In this document: positions 1 through 8,734 of the stretch, one piece after another
How positions within the stretch are numbered: the first letter of the stretch is position 1
Layout: each line of letters opens with the position of its first letter
NCBI GenBank assembly: GCA_964526225.1
Contig: CAZGLL010000002.1
Span: 27,292-91,291 of the forward strand
Reading direction: 5' to 3'
Length of the DNA: 64,000 nucleotides
Origin: DRYM01 sp964526225
GTDB taxonomy: Archaea; Thermoproteota; Thermoprotei_A; EX4484-217-1
The notes under the pieces: model-generated
The model's input: only the letters and a program-made list of their open reading frames with translations
The model's database searches: none
Told to the model about the DNA's origin: nothing
Program-made: the position numbers and the translations under genes

Positions 1-393
1 ATCTTTAACGCTGGATTAATTATTGGGGGATTGATGATTGTTGTTTTTGCATTAGTAGATGTTTTAAAATATAATGTTATTTTAGCATTAATTCTTGAAA
101 TTTTAGGTTCATTCCTTACTCTCATAGGCATTGTAAATGAGTCCTACGGATATATGCACTTCATAGTTTCAGCTATTTTCTTTATTTCAGTAGCGATACT
201 GCTAGCTTATCTAGCTTTAATGCTAAAAACTGCTTTACCCCTAATCTCACTCACGATAGCGGTCATTGTTTGGACAGTTTATTTCATATTTAGGGTTCCT
301 AAGGGAGCAGCAATACCTGAGATAACATCAATAGCGCTTGCTTCTCCATGGTATTTAAAAACCATTAATATCTTATGTAAGAGAAATTTTTAG
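1..393 (+). CDS. DUF998-like polytopic membrane protein, 5' end cut by the window
   Basis: The reading frame is open from the first base of the window, so the apparent ATG at 31 is probably an internal methionine. The visible part is almost all hydrophobic, with about four membrane segments. A short loop holds N-E-S-Y-G followed by H-F-I-V-S, and then a segment starting F-F-I-S-V. The pattern G-I..E..G..H..S..FF is what I associate with the DUF998 family of archaeal and bacterial membrane proteins of unknown function. The chain ends after a short basic tail (CKRNF). A stretch of about 190 bases without a gene follows. The family call rests on motif resemblance only. Confidence 0.6.
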   Translation: MFNAGLIIGGLMIVVFALVDVLKYNVILALILEILGSFLTLIGIVNESYGYMHFIVSAIFFISVAILLAYLALMLKTALPLISLTIAVIVWTVYFIFRVPKGAAIPEITSIALASPWYLKTINILCKRNF

Positions 394-581
394 AAGCAAT
401 TAACCAGTGACAATAATTTTTAAATTAAATGTTTAAATTTTACAAGAACTAGCTATTAGCCTAACATAGCCAGTTAATTAGCCATTAGCTTCACTTCCTA
501 ACGCTTTCTCTAGAAGGCATTTTAGCATAGAAATATATACTCTAATTCTACCCGCCAAACCATGGGGAAAGGTGTACTATA

Positions 582-1013
582 TTGATACTTAAGAGAAGAG
601 AAACCGAGAAGGTAATTGAAAAAGAAGCTGAGAGATTAAAAACAGCCATGGTTAAGATTGAGTTAGCTAAAAACATTGTTAACTATGCTAGGAAGGGAAG
701 CGATCCATTGCTTTTCGAATCAGCGTTAGTCGGCATACCTGCTTCTTTCAGGAACATCGCAAACCTATATATTGACTCGGCTTTTAACGACATTGAAAAA
801 GCAGTTAAAACTCTTAAGAAGGTAGAGAAGGAAATGGCTAAGAAGAAAGCTAATCATACAAGAGAAAAAATACATATCATCGCAGTAGATCTTGAAACAA
901 CAACTCATGCTGAGGAAACACCTCAAACTATCACTTTGAAGCTTCAAAAAGCAATTATGGAGCTTGAAAAAGTAGCTGAGGTTTTAAGAAGCAAGGTTGC
1001 AGCAAAAACATGA
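582..1013 (+). CDS. Helical protein of unknown family, paralogue A of a convergent pair
   Basis: A charged, predicted all-helical protein of 143 residues with no signal peptide or membrane segment. The TTG start is chosen because GGTG lies 7-10 bases upstream. The N-terminal half (residues about 22-85) clearly matches the protein encoded by the facing gene at 1034-1423. Both contain A-K-N-I-V, then D-x-L-L, S-A-x-x-G-x-P-x-S, and A-x-x-Y-(I/L)-x-S. The C-terminal third is a second, probably coiled, helix. I do not recognise the family. The two genes converge with only 20 bases between their stops. Confidence 0.7.
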   Translation: MILKRRETEKVIEKEAERLKTAMVKIELAKNIVNYARKGSDPLLFESALVGIPASFRNIANLYIDSAFNDIEKAVKTLKKVEKEMAKKKANHTREKIHIIAVDLETTTHAEETPQTITLKLQKAIMELEKVAEVLRSKVAAKT

Positions 1014-1033
1014 ATCTTCATGCTTACAAGCAT

Positions 1034-1423
1034 TTATACACTTAAATTCCCTATTTCCCCCATTAAATCCCTAAGCTCTTTAATTACACTTTCAAGCCTA
1101 CTTTCATATTCCTCTGCAACATTAGCATTTGCTAAATTCCTAAGATTATCAATGATTTTAGCTAAGCTTACACTTCGCGTTCTCCTATAAATTTTCACGA
1201 GAATTTTCAAAGCCTTACTAACATCCCTCATTGACGAACTTAAATAAATCGAGGCCATAGCGTGCGATGAAATAGGAAATCCGGAGAAGGCCGAAAGAAC
1301 AAGTAACCTATCAACCTCCCCCTTCGACGATTCAACAATGTTCTTAGCCATTCTAACCTTAGCTAAACTTCTCTCTAAAAGAGAAATAGCGTCTTCAAGG
1401 CTATGCTTCCTTTTTAACAACAT
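1034..1423 (-). CDS. Helical protein of unknown family, paralogue B of a convergent pair
   Basis: 129 residues, predicted helical and soluble. It begins with a basic leader (M-L-L-K-R-K) like the M-I-L-K-R-R of its neighbour at 582-1013. It shares the A-K-N-I-V and S-A-F-S-G-F-P-I-S core with that paralogue but has a shorter C-terminal part. The ATG is preceded by AGGGTG at a suitable distance. The pair most likely arose by inverted duplication, and divergence of the tails suggests it is old. The function is unknown; helical bundles of this size are often scaffolds or subunits, but nothing here proves that. Confidence 0.7.
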   Translation of the reverse strand: MLLKRKHSLEDAISLLERSLAKVRMAKNIVESSKGEVDRLLVLSAFSGFPISSHAMASIYLSSSMRDVSKALKILVKIYRRTRSVSLAKIIDNLRNLANANVAEEYESRLESVIKELRDLMGEIGNLSV

Positions 1424-2030
1424 TTCAGTTGAAACACCCTAGTTACTTTAATCTCTAACCTTCCCTCTATTAATTCCTTCCTAAGAAGAAAAGATTATTC
1501 GCTTATTTGAGTTCCTGGAATGTTTGGAAATTGCAGTAGCACTTATACACACATCTGCATTATAAATTCTAAATGAAGAGATCTTAAACTCGCTAAAACT
1601 AATTCCAAAACTACGAACCATAATTAGCCAATAACACTTAAGGATTTTTACCTATAAGAACATGTTAAACAGCATCATGTTATAGAAGCTATAGAGAGCA
1701 AATAGTAATGTAGTGGAAGGCTCTATTGGAACGAAAACAAGCACTATAGCTCTTGGATTCAAATAGTATTAGAACATCTCCTAGAGAAAGAAGCTGTAAT
1801 TAGAAAAACAGAACATATTAGGCATTGATATTAGCTTCAATAAACGATCCATTAACAAGCCTTCTATGTTCACTACATAAAGGTGACTTTTAACGATCAT
1901 TATTAACGGAAACTGCTTATAGAAATTAGGGGGTTAGCTTGTAAGAACTATGAAGAAGTATTTGAAAAGCAATTGAGAAAACAGAGGGGATAGCGGAGAA
2001 AATGAGAGCTTTTCAGAGATAAAGGTAGAA
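1424..2030. other. 607-base gene-free stretch, probably decayed coding DNA on the + strand
   Basis: No intact gene is visible. Between about 1670 and 2010 the + strand holds short coding-like runs interrupted by stops and frame changes, for example H-V-I-E-A-I-E-S-K at 1675, E-H-L-L-E-K-E-A-V-I-R-K near 1775 and K-Q-L-R-K-Q-R-G near 1968. This looks like an eroded helical, basic protein such as a regulator or transposase, but no family can be named. The part from 1424 to 1660 is plain AT-rich spacer. Confidence 0.3.
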
Positions 2031-3359
2031 CTATTTCCTCCTCTTAATCGATATTACTAAAACAAGTACCGCTAATAGTAACAATGCAAGCAATAATTGA
2101 GTATACGGTGTTCTGTTTTCTTCTACAAATTCTTCCAAATCAATTTCGAAACCCCCTTCCCCTTCTCTTAAGGAATAAAACAGTATTTGATTTAAACCGC
2201 TAATAACCAATAATTCACTAGATACCCATGCCATGTAAAATCCGTCAACATAGTCTTTACGAATTATTTGTCCCTCAGCATCGAAGAGATAGAGCATGTA
2301 TTTTTCATTGAACTCTTGTGTAGTTATAGCTAATATTTGTCCTGAAGGGTTCCAGGATAAATAGCTTATTAAACTATTAAACGTGGTTTTCCAAATAATG
2401 TTGCCTTGACTATCTATTACGGCAAGTTCGCTTAAAGATACATTATCGTAAGAGTAACTTACGGCTGAAGATAAGTTGCCATTGGGGCTCCAGTCGAGTA
2501 CTGCTGAAACATATGATACGTTACCGATATTTGAGGCAATAACGTTTCTTCCATTCAGTATCCCATTTCCATCGTAAATTCTTACTTCAGCTACTTTAGG
2601 AGTTACAAAGAGAATTGCTAATAATTCTCCGTTATGATCCCATTTAGCCACCAATATGTGGGGCTCTTCTGGAGCTATTTCAAATAGCTTATTTTCCCAA
2701 AGCATTCTACCATCATAACTAAGCATAATGGCTTTACCTGTTACAGTAAATGTTTGTTTAGAAAATGTTAGAGCTAAAGCTGCAATACGATTACCATGAT
2801 TATTCCAGCTAATCCACGTTATTGAGGTATTATCTATTTCCCTACTTTCCCATATTCTATCCGAGAAGTCGGGACTACAGGAAACTATTCTAACATTCTC
2901 TCTAGCAATATCGTGTATGGGGAAAGTTATTTGATTTCCCTCGGGATTCCATGAAATAGGTCCGATGTTCTCGTAGGGTTTTGCAGAGAATTTCCCAATA
3001 ATCTCTCCTTTAACAACATCGTAAACTGCTATGTCATAGTTTTCAAAACTATCCTCTACTCTAAACGCTAATAATCTACCATCGTTACTCCATAATGGAT
3101 GAATAAAACCTTTAATTTTCTCCGAAACCCAAATCACACTGCCATTACTTGAGATAATAGCTAGTTCCGAATAATACTTACCTACTAAAACGCTTCTCCA
3201 ATACAGCCCTATGGCCAATAGCTTACTTTTCGAATTCCATACAGCATATGTATGTTCGGCATCGGTCTTTACAGTTCCAATCAAGCTTAAGGCAAAAAGT
3301 GGTTGGGGAAGTGTAAGTATAGCTACTAAAGCTAAAGCCAATATTTTCTTTAACACCAT
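2031..3359 (-). CDS. Membrane-anchored extracellular beta-propeller (TolB/WD40-like) protein
   Basis: 442 residues. An N-terminal hydrophobic signal (residues about 5-24) is followed by repeated propeller blades. The blades carry recurring phrases such as W-N-P-E-G-N-Q, W-N-N-H-G-N-R, W-D-H-N-G-E-L, W-S-P-N-G-N-L and W-N-P-S-G-Q-I. A single C-terminal membrane helix and a basic stop-transfer tail (I-K-R-R-K) end the chain. The repeats are typical of TolB-like or WD40-like blades, which usually bind proteins or glycans. The protein is therefore expected to face outside and be anchored at its C-terminus. The divergent neighbour is an S9 peptidase that has its own propeller. No catalytic motif is visible. 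Confidence 0.8.
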   Translation of the reverse strand: MVLKKILALALVAILTLPQPLFALSLIGTVKTDAEHTYAVWNSKSKLLAIGLYWRSVLVGKYYSELAIISSNGSVIWVSEKIKGFIHPLWSNDGRLLAFRVEDSFENYDIAVYDVVKGEIIGKFSAKPYENIGPISWNPEGNQITFPIHDIARENVRIVSCSPDFSDRIWESREIDNTSITWISWNNHGNRIAALALTFSKQTFTVTGKAIMLSYDGRMLWENKLFEIAPEEPHILVAKWDHNGELLAILFVTPKVAEVRIYDGNGILNGRNVIASNIGNVSYVSAVLDWSPNGNLSSAVSYSYDNVSLSELAVIDSQGNIIWKTTFNSLISYLSWNPSGQILAITTQEFNEKYMLYLFDAEGQIIRKDYVDGFYMAWVSSELLVISGLNQILFYSLREGEGGFEIDLEEFVEENRTPYTQLLLALLLLAVLVLVISIKRRK

Positions 3360-3445
3360 GGTTTCTCAACACTAACTAAACTCCTACACTACCGAAACAT
3401 AAGGCTTATTAAATTTTAACTGTTCTTCGAAAATAGGGTTTAGCA

Positions 3446-5191
3446 ATGAATTTGTCCGAAATAGTAAGTATTTTGGAAGAAATAGTTAAAGCACCAACAT
3501 ACTACGTTACCGGAGCGATAAGCAAATACCTCATATACGTGTCAGACGAACAGGGAATACTTGATCTTTGGAGCTTAAATATTGGAACTTATGAGAAAAC
3601 AAGACTAACCGAAGGAGGAGTTCATTCAGTAGCGATTCCTCGTAGTGGAGCTTCAGTAGCTGTTTATACTATAGATGTGAGTGGTGGGAGAGAAATTCAG
3701 AAGATAAAAGCTATAACACCTACAGGGGATAAGGTTAAGCTTCCAAAGCATCCGTTAACTAGGGTTTTCGGAATAGCTTATGATAATGAAAAAATAGTTT
3801 ATACTGGCTCTACCGAAAAGGAAATGGCATTATACAGTATTTGGTTTAGCGGTGAAGTAGAGAAACTCACGTCACTAAATGTTTTAGCTTTCGTAACAGA
3901 TGTTGACGGAAAATACGTTGTAGGCTATGGCAATCTACATGGAAACCCTAGGTCATCAGAGCTTTTCATATACGATATCGAATCTGAGGAAATGAGAATC
4001 TACACTCCAAGAAAAGGTAGTGTCAATAAGGAACCGAAAATCATGGGTTCCAAAGTTCTCTTCGAAACTAACGCTTTCGGTAAGGAAGGAGAACTTGTAA
4101 TTTACGATGTTAAAAGTGAAAGCATGGTTAAGCCGAAGTTTAAATTTGAAGATTATGACAAATTCGCGCCAGTAGAACATTCAAACTATGGCTGGACAGA
4201 TGATGGGAAAATATGGGCTATAGGTAAGCGTAATGGAGTAACAAAAATTTTCATAGACGGAAGGGAAATGCCTACGCCAGAAGGTTATACTTCAAATATA
4301 GCATTAGTTGGTAGCAAAATATACTTTGCACATTCATCATTAAAGGAACCATATAGAATATTTGAAGTAGATGTTAAAACTAGAAAAATGAAGGTAGTAG
4401 TTGATAATTCTATTTCAGCTAAGGTCAAAGAGAGGTTTGGAAAAGTAAGTTTCGTAAAATATAGGTCGTTTGATGGATTAGAAATTCCCGCTTACATAAT
4501 TGAATCCTTAGCCGAGAGAAAACCAGGTCCCACAGCGGTTTACGTTCATGGAGGTCCTTGGTCGGAAGTACCTAATAAATGGAATGTCTTCATAGCGTCT
4601 CTTGCTGCTACAGGATTCCATGTAATAGCTCCTAACTTTAGAGGATCTACGGGGTATGGTGAAAAGTTTAGACTTATGGACATAGGTGATCCTGGAGGAG
4701 GAGATCTAGAAGACGTTACTTATGCGGCAAAATATGTGAAGGAGAAAGGCATTGCATCTAAAGTAGCAATAATGGGGTACAGCTATGGAGGGTTCATGAC
4801 GTTCCTAGCGACAGTTAAGAAACCGGATGTATGGTGCTGTGGAGTTGCAGGAGCTGGAATTACTGATTGGGAGGAAATGTATGAGCTAAGCGATGCAATA
4901 TTTAAGAAATTCATAGAAACACTCTTCAACAATAGGAAGAAGCTTCTTAAAGAGAGATCAGCAATAACATACGTTGACAATCTCAAGGCACCGCTATGTA
5001 TAATACATCCGCAAAACGATAGTAGAACACCCTTAAAACCTGTTCTAAAATATGTAAGCAAACTTCTTGAAAAGAATAAAAGCTTCGAACTTCACGTAGT
5101 CCCTGACGTTGGTCATGCAATTAGGAAAGTAAGTGATATAGCAAAAATTGTTTTACCAGCAATAGTTTTCTTAAAGGAAAAAATGTGCTAA
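3446..5191 (+). CDS. Prolyl oligopeptidase family (S9) serine peptidase, acylaminoacyl-peptidase type
   Basis: 581 residues: an N-terminal beta-propeller (about 1-320) followed by an alpha/beta-hydrolase domain. The catalytic domain shows H-G-G-P for the oxyanion region, R-G-S-T-G-Y-G, and the nucleophile elbow G-Y-S-Y-G-G with Ser446. Asp525 lies in Q-N-D-S-R-T-P and His557 in V-G-H-A-I, so the triad is complete. There is no signal peptide, so it is cytoplasmic. Members of this family cleave short peptides or remove acylated N-terminal residues, acting downstream of the proteasome. It converges on the proteasome-like gene at 5200 with 8 bases between stops. Confidence 0.9.
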   Translation: MNLSEIVSILEEIVKAPTYYVTGAISKYLIYVSDEQGILDLWSLNIGTYEKTRLTEGGVHSVAIPRSGASVAVYTIDVSGGREIQKIKAITPTGDKVKLPKHPLTRVFGIAYDNEKIVYTGSTEKEMALYSIWFSGEVEKLTSLNVLAFVTDVDGKYVVGYGNLHGNPRSSELFIYDIESEEMRIYTPRKGSVNKEPKIMGSKVLFETNAFGKEGELVIYDVKSESMVKPKFKFEDYDKFAPVEHSNYGWTDDGKIWAIGKRNGVTKIFIDGREMPTPEGYTSNIALVGSKIYFAHSSLKEPYRIFEVDVKTRKMKVVVDNSISAKVKERFGKVSFVKYRSFDGLEIPAYIIESLAERKPGPTAVYVHGGPWSEVPNKWNVFIASLAATGFHVIAPNFRGSTGYGEKFRLMDIGDPGGGDLEDVTYAAKYVKEKGIASKVAIMGYSYGGFMTFLATVKKPDVWCCGVAGAGITDWEEMYELSDAIFKKFIETLFNNRKKLLKERSAITYVDNLKAPLCIIHPQNDSRTPLKPVLKYVSKLLEKNKSFELHVVPDVGHAIRKVSDIAKIVLPAIVFLKEKMC

Positions 5192-5199
5192 TTAATTGT

Positions 5200-5937
5200 T
5201 TAACTAACTATTTTTTCAACTTCCAATTCTTTCCAGCCAGCTTTAGCCATTGCTTCCATAGCTATTTTCTCCGCTTCGCTTAAACTTATTTTCTCAGCAT
5301 ACTTTTCAGCAACATACGAGAGTATCCTATTATACCCCTTACCCCAACATACAACATCATACTCTGAAATTGTTCCGCTAGGTTCTATAGTATATACCTT
5401 GGGTTCTTCCTCTATACCTCCAACTACAAAGAATACACCAAGAGGTCTAACATCGCTTCTAATAGCATGTTCCTCGAAGACTCTAGAGATGTCTTTAGCA
5501 ACATTCCATGGACTTTTCTGAGGCCTTATTTTGGAATAAACGAATTCAGCATCTCCACCTAATCCCGTAAACCCCACTAAAACATCTCCTATCCTTCTAA
5601 TTTTTGAGGGCCCTTTTCTAGAAATGCCCATGTAGGCTTTAGGCTTACCCGCAACCATTAAAACACCATTTTTAGCTTTAATCGCCAATATTGGTGCTCC
5701 ATGTTTAGCAGCTTCCAGAGCATACTCTAACTGCAGAACTCTTCCTTCAGGTGAAAACATGTTTCCAACATCATAACCTCTACCAGTTGCTGTTGGAAGA
5801 ATATTTAGAAAGTATATCAATGCCGCCCTAACAACCTCCGCTTTGCTTGAAAAGAGTCCTGTAGAAACTATTCCTTCAAGAACCCTATCTAGTTCATCGG
5901 GTATTACAATACGTACTTCATGCATAATATCCACCAA
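5200..5937 (-). CDS. Fusion of an N-terminal ribbon-helix-helix domain and a proteasome alpha-type subunit
   Basis: 245 residues in one uninterrupted frame. Residues about 5-46 read as a ribbon-helix-helix (CopG/MetJ-type) DNA-binding domain: a beta strand H-E-V-R-I-V-I-P, then two helices ending in V-V-R-A-A-L-I-Y-F. From residue 53 on it is a proteasome alpha-type chain with G-Y-D, then F-S-P-E-G-R-V-L-Q-L-E-Y-A, and later D-V-R-P-L-G-V and I-E-P-S-G-T. Relative to standard PsmA the middle section after G-D-A-E-F-V is about 15-20 residues short, so this is probably a paralogue and not the main alpha subunit. In a 20S-like ring the added domain would sit at the alpha gate. It may instead be a regulator that borrowed the fold. 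Uridine phosphorylase lies 56 bases upstream on the same strand. Confidence 0.85.
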   Translation of the reverse strand: MVDIMHEVRIVIPDELDRVLEGIVSTGLFSSKAEVVRAALIYFLNILPTATGRGYDVGNMFSPEGRVLQLEYALEAAKHGAPILAIKAKNGVLMVAGKPKAYMGISRKGPSKIRRIGDVLVGFTGLGGDAEFVYSKIRPQKSPWNVAKDISRVFEEHAIRSDVRPLGVFFVVGGIEEEPKVYTIEPSGTISEYDVVCWGKGYNRILSYVAEKYAEKISLSEAEKIAMEAMAKAGWKELEVEKIVS

Positions 5938-5993
5938 ACCTCCTTTTTCTACCTATAAAATATACAGAAAAGATACATAAATTTTCCGGAGAA

Positions 5994-6746
5994 TCAGTAG
6001 TTACCATGTATTTTCTTTATAGCTTCTAAAGCTATTTTTGCCTCTAATCTTATTGCTTCAGCTATTTCCTCAGAATATTCTCTTCCTCTAAATCCTCCTT
6101 TAACTGCCTTCCCTGTTCCTTCAGGAATATTTCCGTCAACAACAAGTATTGCTCCGGCTTTAACACCTTTAAGTTGAGCTAATGTGAATATTGTTGATGA
6201 TTCCATTTCTATAGCGATAGCTCCCCTGCTGGCCCAATACATCATTTTTTCCATTTCAACATAGAATGCGTCATCTGAAACAATGATTCCACTATAAACC
6301 TTTAGTTTACTTTGCTTTTCAGCTTCCTCCTTCAGTACTGAATATATTTCTGGTGTAGCTACAGCGGGAAACTCGGAATCAACATACCTTTTAGTTACGC
6401 CATCCATTCTCACAGCAGCATATGGGATGATGATTGATGGAACCTCTATACCCTTTCTTAAAGCTCCACATGTACCTACCCTAATGAACACTTTAGCACC
6501 AACCATTAGCAACTCTTCAAAAGCTATTGCTGCTGAAGGACCACCTATACCTGTCGATGCAACAGAAACCGTTACACCACCATACTTTCCCGTATAAACA
6601 AAGAACTCCCTATTAGCTGAAACGAGCTTAGATTCATCCATTAACTCGGCTATGAGCTTTGCTCTCCTAGGATCGCCTGGAAGTAAAACATATTCTCCAA
6701 TATCACCTTTCTTCAGAAGTAAATGGGGTGTTATATATTCGCTCAA
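5994..6746 (-). CDS. udp: Uridine phosphorylase / nucleoside phosphorylase
   Basis: 250 residues, the usual size for the family. Seen are the phosphate-site motif L-P-G-D-P-R-R near residue 23, the core T-G-I-G-G-P-S-A, and the nucleoside-site signature A-I-E-M-E-S-S-T around residue 178. These mark the PNP_UDP_1 family, trimer/hexamer-type phosphorylases that split uridine into uracil and ribose 1-phosphate. Archaeal members can also act on purine nucleosides. With the nucleoside-type importer at 18-23 kb and the sugar kinase at 13.3 kb it fits nucleoside salvage. It may be cotranscribed with the proteasome-like gene downstream. Confidence 0.88.
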   Translation of the reverse strand: MSEYITPHLLLKKGDIGEYVLLPGDPRRAKLIAELMDESKLVSANREFFVYTGKYGGVTVSVASTGIGGPSAAIAFEELLMVGAKVFIRVGTCGALRKGIEVPSIIIPYAAVRMDGVTKRYVDSEFPAVATPEIYSVLKEEAEKQSKLKVYSGIIVSDDAFYVEMEKMMYWASRGAIAIEMESSTIFTLAQLKGVKAGAILVVDGNIPEGTGKAVKGGFRGREYSEEIAEAIRLEAKIALEAIKKIHGNY

Positions 6747-6770
6747 GGTAGAACATAACCTCCATGAAGC

Positions 6771-7298
6771 TTATTTTAGAAGCTTATTCCCATAAGTATT
6801 CATGTACACTATTTCTTCGAGACTTTTTCTAGGTCTAGGTTTAGGTTTTTCGTCAGGCCATCCTAAGGCTAAAATAGCTATTGGTATTTTTCCCTCTGGA
6901 ATTTTTAGTATCTCCCTTATCTCATCAACATTTCTAAGGGCTTGAATCCAAACCGTTCCTAACCCTAAAGCATGTGCTGCAAGCATAATGTATATCGTTG
7001 CGTTTGCGCAATCAACTTGATATGATGTTGGCGAGACATTTCCATCGCAAACAACAACTATAGCTATTGGAGCTTTCCTTATTGGTGATGCCCACATATG
7101 TATTCTACTTAGCTTCTCTTTTACAGCTTCATCAGTTACAACTATGAACTCCCATGGCTGAAAATTTTTGGCGCTAGGAGCATATCTTGCAACATCAAGT
7201 ATTTTCAAAACCAAGTCTAGGCTGACAGGTTCCTTCTTAAACTTCCTAATACTTCTCCTTGATAGCAGAAACTTTAAGAAATCATTGTTCTCATACAT
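6771..7298 (-). CDS. Nitroreductase family FMN-dependent oxidoreductase
   Basis: 175 residues. The N-terminal R-R-S-I-R-K-F at about 14-20 binds FMN phosphate in this family, followed by A-R-Y-A-P-S-A-K-N-F-Q-P-W-E-F. The C-terminal part has G-L-G-T-V-W-I-Q and the late motif A-L-G-W-P-D-E-K-P. These features define NAD(P)H-dependent nitroreductases, which act as dimers on nitro compounds, quinones or flavins. The physiological substrate cannot be read from sequence. It lies 24 bases upstream of uridine phosphorylase on the same strand, so cotranscription is possible. Confidence 0.88.
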   Translation of the reverse strand: MYENNDFLKFLLSRRSIRKFKKEPVSLDLVLKILDVARYAPSAKNFQPWEFIVVTDEAVKEKLSRIHMWASPIRKAPIAIVVVCDGNVSPTSYQVDCANATIYIMLAAHALGLGTVWIQALRNVDEIREILKIPEGKIPIAILALGWPDEKPKPRPRKSLEEIVYMNTYGNKLLK

Positions 7299-7361
7299 TC
7301 TTACACCTTAAGAAAATATTTTCCCTAAAAACACTATAAACATTTATTAGGAGTAATGCTT

Positions 7362-8072
7362 ATGACACTGGAAATAACGTACATTTATCATAACTGCTTC
7401 ATAATAAAGTGGAATGATGAATCGATAATCTTTGACTACCCAGAAATACTTAGCGCTGAGGAGGAAGACTTCATTAGAAAAGAAGTAGCAAATAAGGAGC
7501 TCGGCATCTTAATTTCCCATTCACATTTCGACCATTTTTCGGAGAAATTCTTGGATCTACGATTAGTAGCTAAAAGGTTTACATGTGCAGTATCATTTGA
7601 TGTAGCTAAAAAATCAAGCAAATGTGCTAAGGAATGCCTTGTAATAAATGAGGGAGCAATGTTTAAAATATTGGATGCCGAAGTCAAAGCCTATGGTAGT
7701 AGTGATTTAGGTGTTTCATATCTTCTAAGAATAGGTGATTTCAGCATTTATTTTGCAGGGGATAATGCTGATTGGAGAAGGAAGGAGCTTCCACCGCAAA
7801 TAAACAGGTTAGTATGGGATGTATTCTCAAAAACTATAGGCAAAATAAGGGCTGAATATGGAAAAATAGATATCGTATTTATTGATTTATGTGAAATCTG
7901 CGAAAATTTAGGAGGAATACTTTACATAGTAAATACTCTGAAGCCTAAGCTAGTAGTTCCAATGCATTTCCATGGAAACACTAAGTTACTGAAGAGGATA
8001 ATGAAAATGCTTAGTTTAAACGCAAAAGTATTTCTCTACGATAAATTAGGTGATAAAATAATGTATTCTTAA
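7362..8072 (+). CDS. MBL-fold metal-dependent hydrolase (UlaG/RomA-like)
   Basis: A metallo-beta-lactamase fold protein with H-S-H-F-D-H (first His at residue 53 from this start), later A-G-D-N-A-D and P-M-H-F-H-G. Together these supply the usual two-metal ligands. I moved the start from the ATG at 7356 to the ATG at 7362, because AGGAG at 7349-7353 is 8 bases from the latter and only 2 from the former. The short N-terminus (Y-I-Y-H-N-C-F) matches UlaG-like hydrolases, whose substrates range from lactones to phosphodiesters. The substrate here is unknown. It stands alone, divergent from the nitroreductase. Confidence 0.8.
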   Translation: MTLEITYIYHNCFIIKWNDESIIFDYPEILSAEEEDFIRKEVANKELGILISHSHFDHFSEKFLDLRLVAKRFTCAVSFDVAKKSSKCAKECLVINEGAMFKILDAEVKAYGSSDLGVSYLLRIGDFSIYFAGDNADWRRKELPPQINRLVWDVFSKTIGKIRAEYGKIDIVFIDLCEICENLGGILYIVNTLKPKLVVPMHFHGNTKLLKRIMKMLSLNAKVFLYDKLGDKIMYS

Positions 8073-8111
8073 GGTAGAATAAGTCGAACATTTGGAAACT
8101 ATTAGAATAGA

Positions 8112-8729
8112 TTAAATTCTAATGTATTTTACAGTGTTCTCCTCTAAATTCGCAGTATACCTGTATATTTTGCGTTGTAGTAGAAGTGTCCCTACATTTA
8201 CCTTGTTAGTTAATGTTTGTGCCGAATGCTTAAGTATATGAGTTATTGCTAAAATCATTTCCCTATACGTCATGTTAGAACTGTAAAGTTCAGCGTGAAG
8301 CCTTAAGGCTTCATCAAAACATGCTTTTTTAGCATGTTTCAAAGTAGCCATTCCCTGAGATACAAGGGAATAGACAATTAAAGCCATAAGATAGCCTGTT
8401 ATGAGAGGAATGTTTGCTATGTTTGAAATTATTGTAGCAACGAATATTATTAGAGCAGCGATTAAGCCTATGATGTTCGCTATATTTCTTGAGCATTCGT
8501 AAGCTAATGTGAGAACTATTTTCGTAATGTCTTCTTCATCAATTACCTCTTTAGGATCAATGTTTAAAGTTATTTTTACTTTCCTACTAAATGGTAATGA
8601 TGATACAGAGCATCTTTTTCTATTTGTCTTATAAACTATGATTATTTCCTTTGCAGAAGAAAATTTTCGGTGAAAAGCTTTAACTGTTTTGAGTACTGCT
8701 TTAGGCTTAATTTTACCCAGCGTAAACAC
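8112..8729 (-). CDS. Two-helix membrane protein of unknown function
   Basis: 205 residues. A basic N-terminal half with beta-strand character is followed by two hydrophobic segments (about residues 95-117 and 120-140). A C-terminal helical region follows with H-A-E-L-Y-S-S-N. The GTG start lies 5 bases after the stop of the broken methyltransferase at 8735-9426, so the two probably form one transcript. I do not recognise the family. The segment H-A-K-K-A-C-F-D-E-A-L-R-L-H suggests a cytoplasmic helix, but nothing identifies an activity. Confidence 0.6.
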   Translation of the reverse strand: MFTLGKIKPKAVLKTVKAFHRKFSSAKEIIIVYKTNRKRCSVSSLPFSRKVKITLNIDPKEVIDEEDITKIVLTLAYECSRNIANIIGLIAALIIFVATIISNIANIPLITGYLMALIVYSLVSQGMATLKHAKKACFDEALRLHAELYSSNMTYREMILAITHILKHSAQTLTNKVNVGTLLLQRKIYRYTANLEENTVKYIRI

Positions 8730-8734
8730 CTTCG

